From Sphingobacterium allocomposti (GTDB lineage Bacteria > Bacteroidota > Bacteroidia > Sphingobacteriales > Sphingobacteriaceae): a stretch of DNA of 64,000 bases. Shown here in pieces: positions 62,081 to 64,000 of this stretch (positions are counted from its first letter, which is position 1; every line of letters starts with the position of its first letter). The DNA lies in contig NZ_VNHX01000003.1 of assembly GCF_008124885.1 (NCBI RefSeq), forward strand, positions 216,813 through 280,812, written 5' to 3'. The translations under genes and the position numbers were made by a program. The notes beneath the pieces are model-generated. The model worked only from the letters and a program-made list of their open reading frames with translations. It was not told where the DNA came from and made no database searches.

Positions 62081-62959
62081 TTAATCTGTCAAGTAAAAGG
62101 CAACCACGACTGCGGCGTGATCTGAAGGAAACACCTCGGCATGTGTATTAATCACCTCAGCAGCAGTCGGCCTGATCGAGCTCCCCTTGTAAAACACATA
62201 GTCTATACGATCCTGATGGGCCTCTTGACGGATGGGAGTCCAGGTGATACCGCGGCACATCAAGGGGTCTTGATAAATTGCACGGTACGCATCGGTGAAG
62301 CCTCTAGACTCCATCAACAGCGTAGCAGGAAATGGCATGACATACCCCTTATTTAAGTCACGTGCGTCCTTAATCCAGTCCAGATGGGATCCACTGTTGA
62401 AATCTCCGCAAATAATGACAGGAATCCTCCCGGAATTTTCAATTGCAGGATTCAGCTTATTTAATATTTCCCGAAGAATCCCCGTATTCTTTTCGCCACT
62501 AAACGCGCGCTGCCATTGAGCGGAATCAATAGGCTCATCTTTTTCCAGCATATCCCAATAGTCGAACGGAAAATTCAGCCAGTTACTGGCCACAACAACT
62601 TGTTTTCCATGAACGTCTATGATGACCGCTCCGCTGTTAAATGGCTCGTAGGCATCTAAAGTGTCCACTATAGGATAACGGCTCATAATGGACAAGTTTG
62701 CGCTACGCAAATAAAGATGATAGCCCAGCGCCTCAGCAATCCGTGCACCTGACCCATAGGTCTCCTGCATGGCCACAACATCAGCCCCCGAATCGCGGAT
62801 GACATCTACAACCCGTCGCGGCCCTTCTTCCTCCCCTGTCTCCCGGCCACCATGCCAGATATTGAAAGTCATGACCTTTAGTTCCTGGCCAATTCCATCA
62901 AATGAAAGAAGGAGCAATACTAACGGCAAAGATCTGAGCATCAGGGAAACGACCGTCAT
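62081..62959 (-). CDS. Exported endonuclease/exonuclease/phosphatase family protein
   Basis: About 292 residues from ATG 62959, chosen because its ATGA overlaps the stop of the phosphoesterase gene; earlier ATGs would overlap it deeply. Signal peptide (LRSLPLVLLLLSFDGIGQ). EEP motifs: VMTFNIWHGG, VVAMQETYGSG, ICGDFNSGSHLDW and the terminal FPSDHAAVVVAFYL with the catalytic His. It may be a phosphodiesterase or sphingomyelinase/nuclease-like enzyme outside the cytoplasm, working with the preceding metallophosphoesterase. Confidence 0.87.
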   Translation of the reverse strand: MTVVSLMLRSLPLVLLLLSFDGIGQELKVMTFNIWHGGRETGEEEGPRRVVDVIRDSGADVVAMQETYGSGARIAEALGYHLYLRSANLSIMSRYPIVDTLDAYEPFNSGAVIIDVHGKQVVVASNWLNFPFDYWDMLEKDEPIDSAQWQRAFSGEKNTGILREILNKLNPAIENSGRIPVIICGDFNSGSHLDWIKDARDLNKGYVMPFPATLLMESRGFTDAYRAIYQDPLMCRGITWTPIRQEAHQDRIDYVFYKGSSIRPTAAEVINTHAEVFPSDHAAVVVAFYLTD

Positions 62960-63822
62960 CTTTTTACTTCCCATCCATAGTCTATATATTGCCACGAAAA
63001 ATCATCGTCATTAATATCCACTTTCAGGTATCCCTCCTCCGTTCCGTGAAATGCTCCGTTCCACCAGTTGGCACTGACGGCACCCCCAGTGATAAACTGC
63101 ACCCCCTTTACCTTAATTTCTTCGTACAGATGTTGATGACCTTGTAACACCAGTTTCAGATTGTGCCCGGCAAACATGTCGAAGACTTCTTTCTGGTTAC
63201 CGAAAGTGTCTGCATCCGTATATCGTCCCTCCAGAACAGGGTAGTATAGAGAAAGGAACGGTACGTGCGCAGAAACGATGATGGGCTGATCCGGCGGGGT
63301 GACGGCAAGAAGATCAGAAAGCCACTTTCTCTGTGCTTCGTCGATACAATACCTGCCATCGCACACCTGTACCGAATTGAGCACAATGAACAGCCATCCT
63401 TTATGTTTGAAAGCGTAATACGTATCACCGAAATACGAGCTGAACAACCCGGCTCCATACGCAGTCGCTGGCTGTCCATCATGCCAGAAACGGTCATGAT
63501 TACCGATCGTAAGGTACCATTTCAGCCCCGACGCCTCCGTTACCTGTTTGTAACTTTCGTATAGTTTAATGGCATCCGCCCTACGGTTTTCTTTTATTCC
63601 ATCAACATCCACATTATCCCCGCCGGATATGATGAAGTCCACACCTGCCTTTTCGGCCGACCTGACAGCCAGCTTCAGGCCTTCCATGCTTCGGCTCTCG
63701 GGATTCATATTAATGTGAATATCCGTTAGAAAAGCGAACGAGAATTTTTGCTGAGCGCCAGCAGTCCGCCATACGCAAAGACTGGTGATCGCAACAAATA
63801 GTATATTTTTCATTGATTTCAT
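62956..63822 (-). CDS. Exported calcineurin-like metallophosphoesterase
   Basis: 288 residues (ATG 63822 or 63813) with a signal peptide (ILFVAITSLCVWRTAGAQ). Metal motifs: FLTDIHINMNP, FIISGGDNVDVDG, YLTIGNHDRFWHDG, SAHVPFL and LQGHQHLYEE. It hydrolyses phosphate mono- or diesters in the periplasm. The ATGA overlap with the EEP gene implies coupled translation. A damaged SusD C-terminus just upstream suggests the pair was part of a nutrient-uptake locus. Confidence 0.9.
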   Translation of the reverse strand: MKSMKNILFVAITSLCVWRTAGAQQKFSFAFLTDIHINMNPESRSMEGLKLAVRSAEKAGVDFIISGGDNVDVDGIKENRRADAIKLYESYKQVTEASGLKWYLTIGNHDRFWHDGQPATAYGAGLFSSYFGDTYYAFKHKGWLFIVLNSVQVCDGRYCIDEAQRKWLSDLLAVTPPDQPIIVSAHVPFLSLYYPVLEGRYTDADTFGNQKEVFDMFAGHNLKLVLQGHQHLYEEIKVKGVQFITGGAVSANWWNGAFHGTEEGYLKVDINDDDFSWQYIDYGWEVKR

Positions 63823-63837
63823 AGTGCTACAATTTAA

Positions 63838-64000
63838 TCATTCCCAGCCAAAGATCTGTTCCAAATTGGGATTCATTTCGTTCGATGTCTGTGTTCTTGG
63901 TATGGGTGGATATTACGGTTCGAATAGTGCCAGTCATTTTGGTCGGATGATGCCACTTATTTCGGTTCAATTTGTGCCAATTTAGTTTGAAATAGCATAG
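63838..64000 (-). pseudogene. C-terminal remnant of a RagB/SusD-like gene (frameshifted)
   Basis: The minus strand at 63838-63912 reads YPPIPRTQTSNEMNPNLEQ then IFGWE-stop, the classic SusD C-terminus. Directly upstream this frame hits TAA (63913-63915), while the next frame continues the family pattern (QNDWHYSNRN) until a TAA at 63957-63959. A single missing T near 63912 would join the two. So the gene looks broken by a frameshift and a stop, or there is a sequence error. Only the last 50 or so codons are in the window. Confidence 0.5.

Noticed and set aside
63841..64000. Open minus-strand frame of about 55 codons through the SusD remnant
   Set aside because: It is open to the edge but unlike any protein, whereas the other two frames carry the SusD motifs.

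Overview
The window looks like a chromosomal segment of a Bacteroidota bacterium, most likely a Sphingobacteriaceae relative (Sphingobacterium/Parapedobacter/Olivibacter-like). The grounds are a one-protein hybrid two-component regulator beside xylan-degrading enzymes, Bacteroidota-type promoters (TTTG, about 21 bp, TAnnTTTG), generally weak Shine-Dalgarno sequences, a SusD-like gene end, and the protein families present. Genus is inferred from general knowledge and was not tested by a search.

Layout. 1-9.3 kb: a glucuronoxylan locus with a GH10 xylanase (cut by the window edge), a GPH-type sugar symporter and a GH115 alpha-glucuronidase on the minus strand, and a divergent hybrid two-component regulator. 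9.5-11.3 kb: a YdeI-like protein, RidA and a WYL regulator. 11.5-17.3 kb: a signalling block in which an acyltransferase-like (GNAT/autoinducer-synthase-like) protein, a ThiF/E1-like adenylyltransferase, a 7TMR-DISM histidine kinase and a receiver-kinase protein form one minus-strand run facing a stand-alone response regulator. 17.4-17.9 kb: tandem copies of a short promoter-hairpin-terminator unit that looks like a small RNA family, with a further copy at 49.8 kb whose stem carries a compensatory base change. 18.2-24.5 kb: assorted metabolic genes (dienelactone hydrolase, metallophosphoesterase, ROK kinase, Tat-exported enolase-superfamily enzyme).

24.5-36.8 kb: a complete nitrate/nitrite assimilation locus. 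One arm (siroheme methyltransferase, nitrate transporter, a nitrate reductase fused to its own flavin reductase, and a rubredoxin-tailed sulfite-reductase-like protein) is divergent from the other (nirB, nirD, formate/nitrite channel, small exported protein). The two arms share an AT-rich promoter region with three phased ATCACA repeats, and a Crp/Fnr regulator with FNR-like cysteines closes the locus. Nitrate is imported, reduced to nitrite, then to ammonia by NirBD, with siroheme supplied by the methyltransferase.

36.9-64 kb: mostly core genes: NUDIX, a stress four-helix protein, an alpha-oxoamine synthase, an M14 peptidase, a DNA glycosylase, purM, a retropepsin-like protease with RimK, an Fe-S heterodisulfide-reductase-like pair, a PiT-like membrane protein, a universal stress protein, tRNA-Leu, exopolyphosphatase, a His-rich lipoprotein, PEP carboxylase, a FUSC membrane protein with a YpdA-type reductase, TetR, murB, a sigma factor, a cytochrome-b5-like protein, a PfkB kinase and tRNA-Asn. 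The window ends in a phosphatase pair next to a damaged SusD C-terminus.
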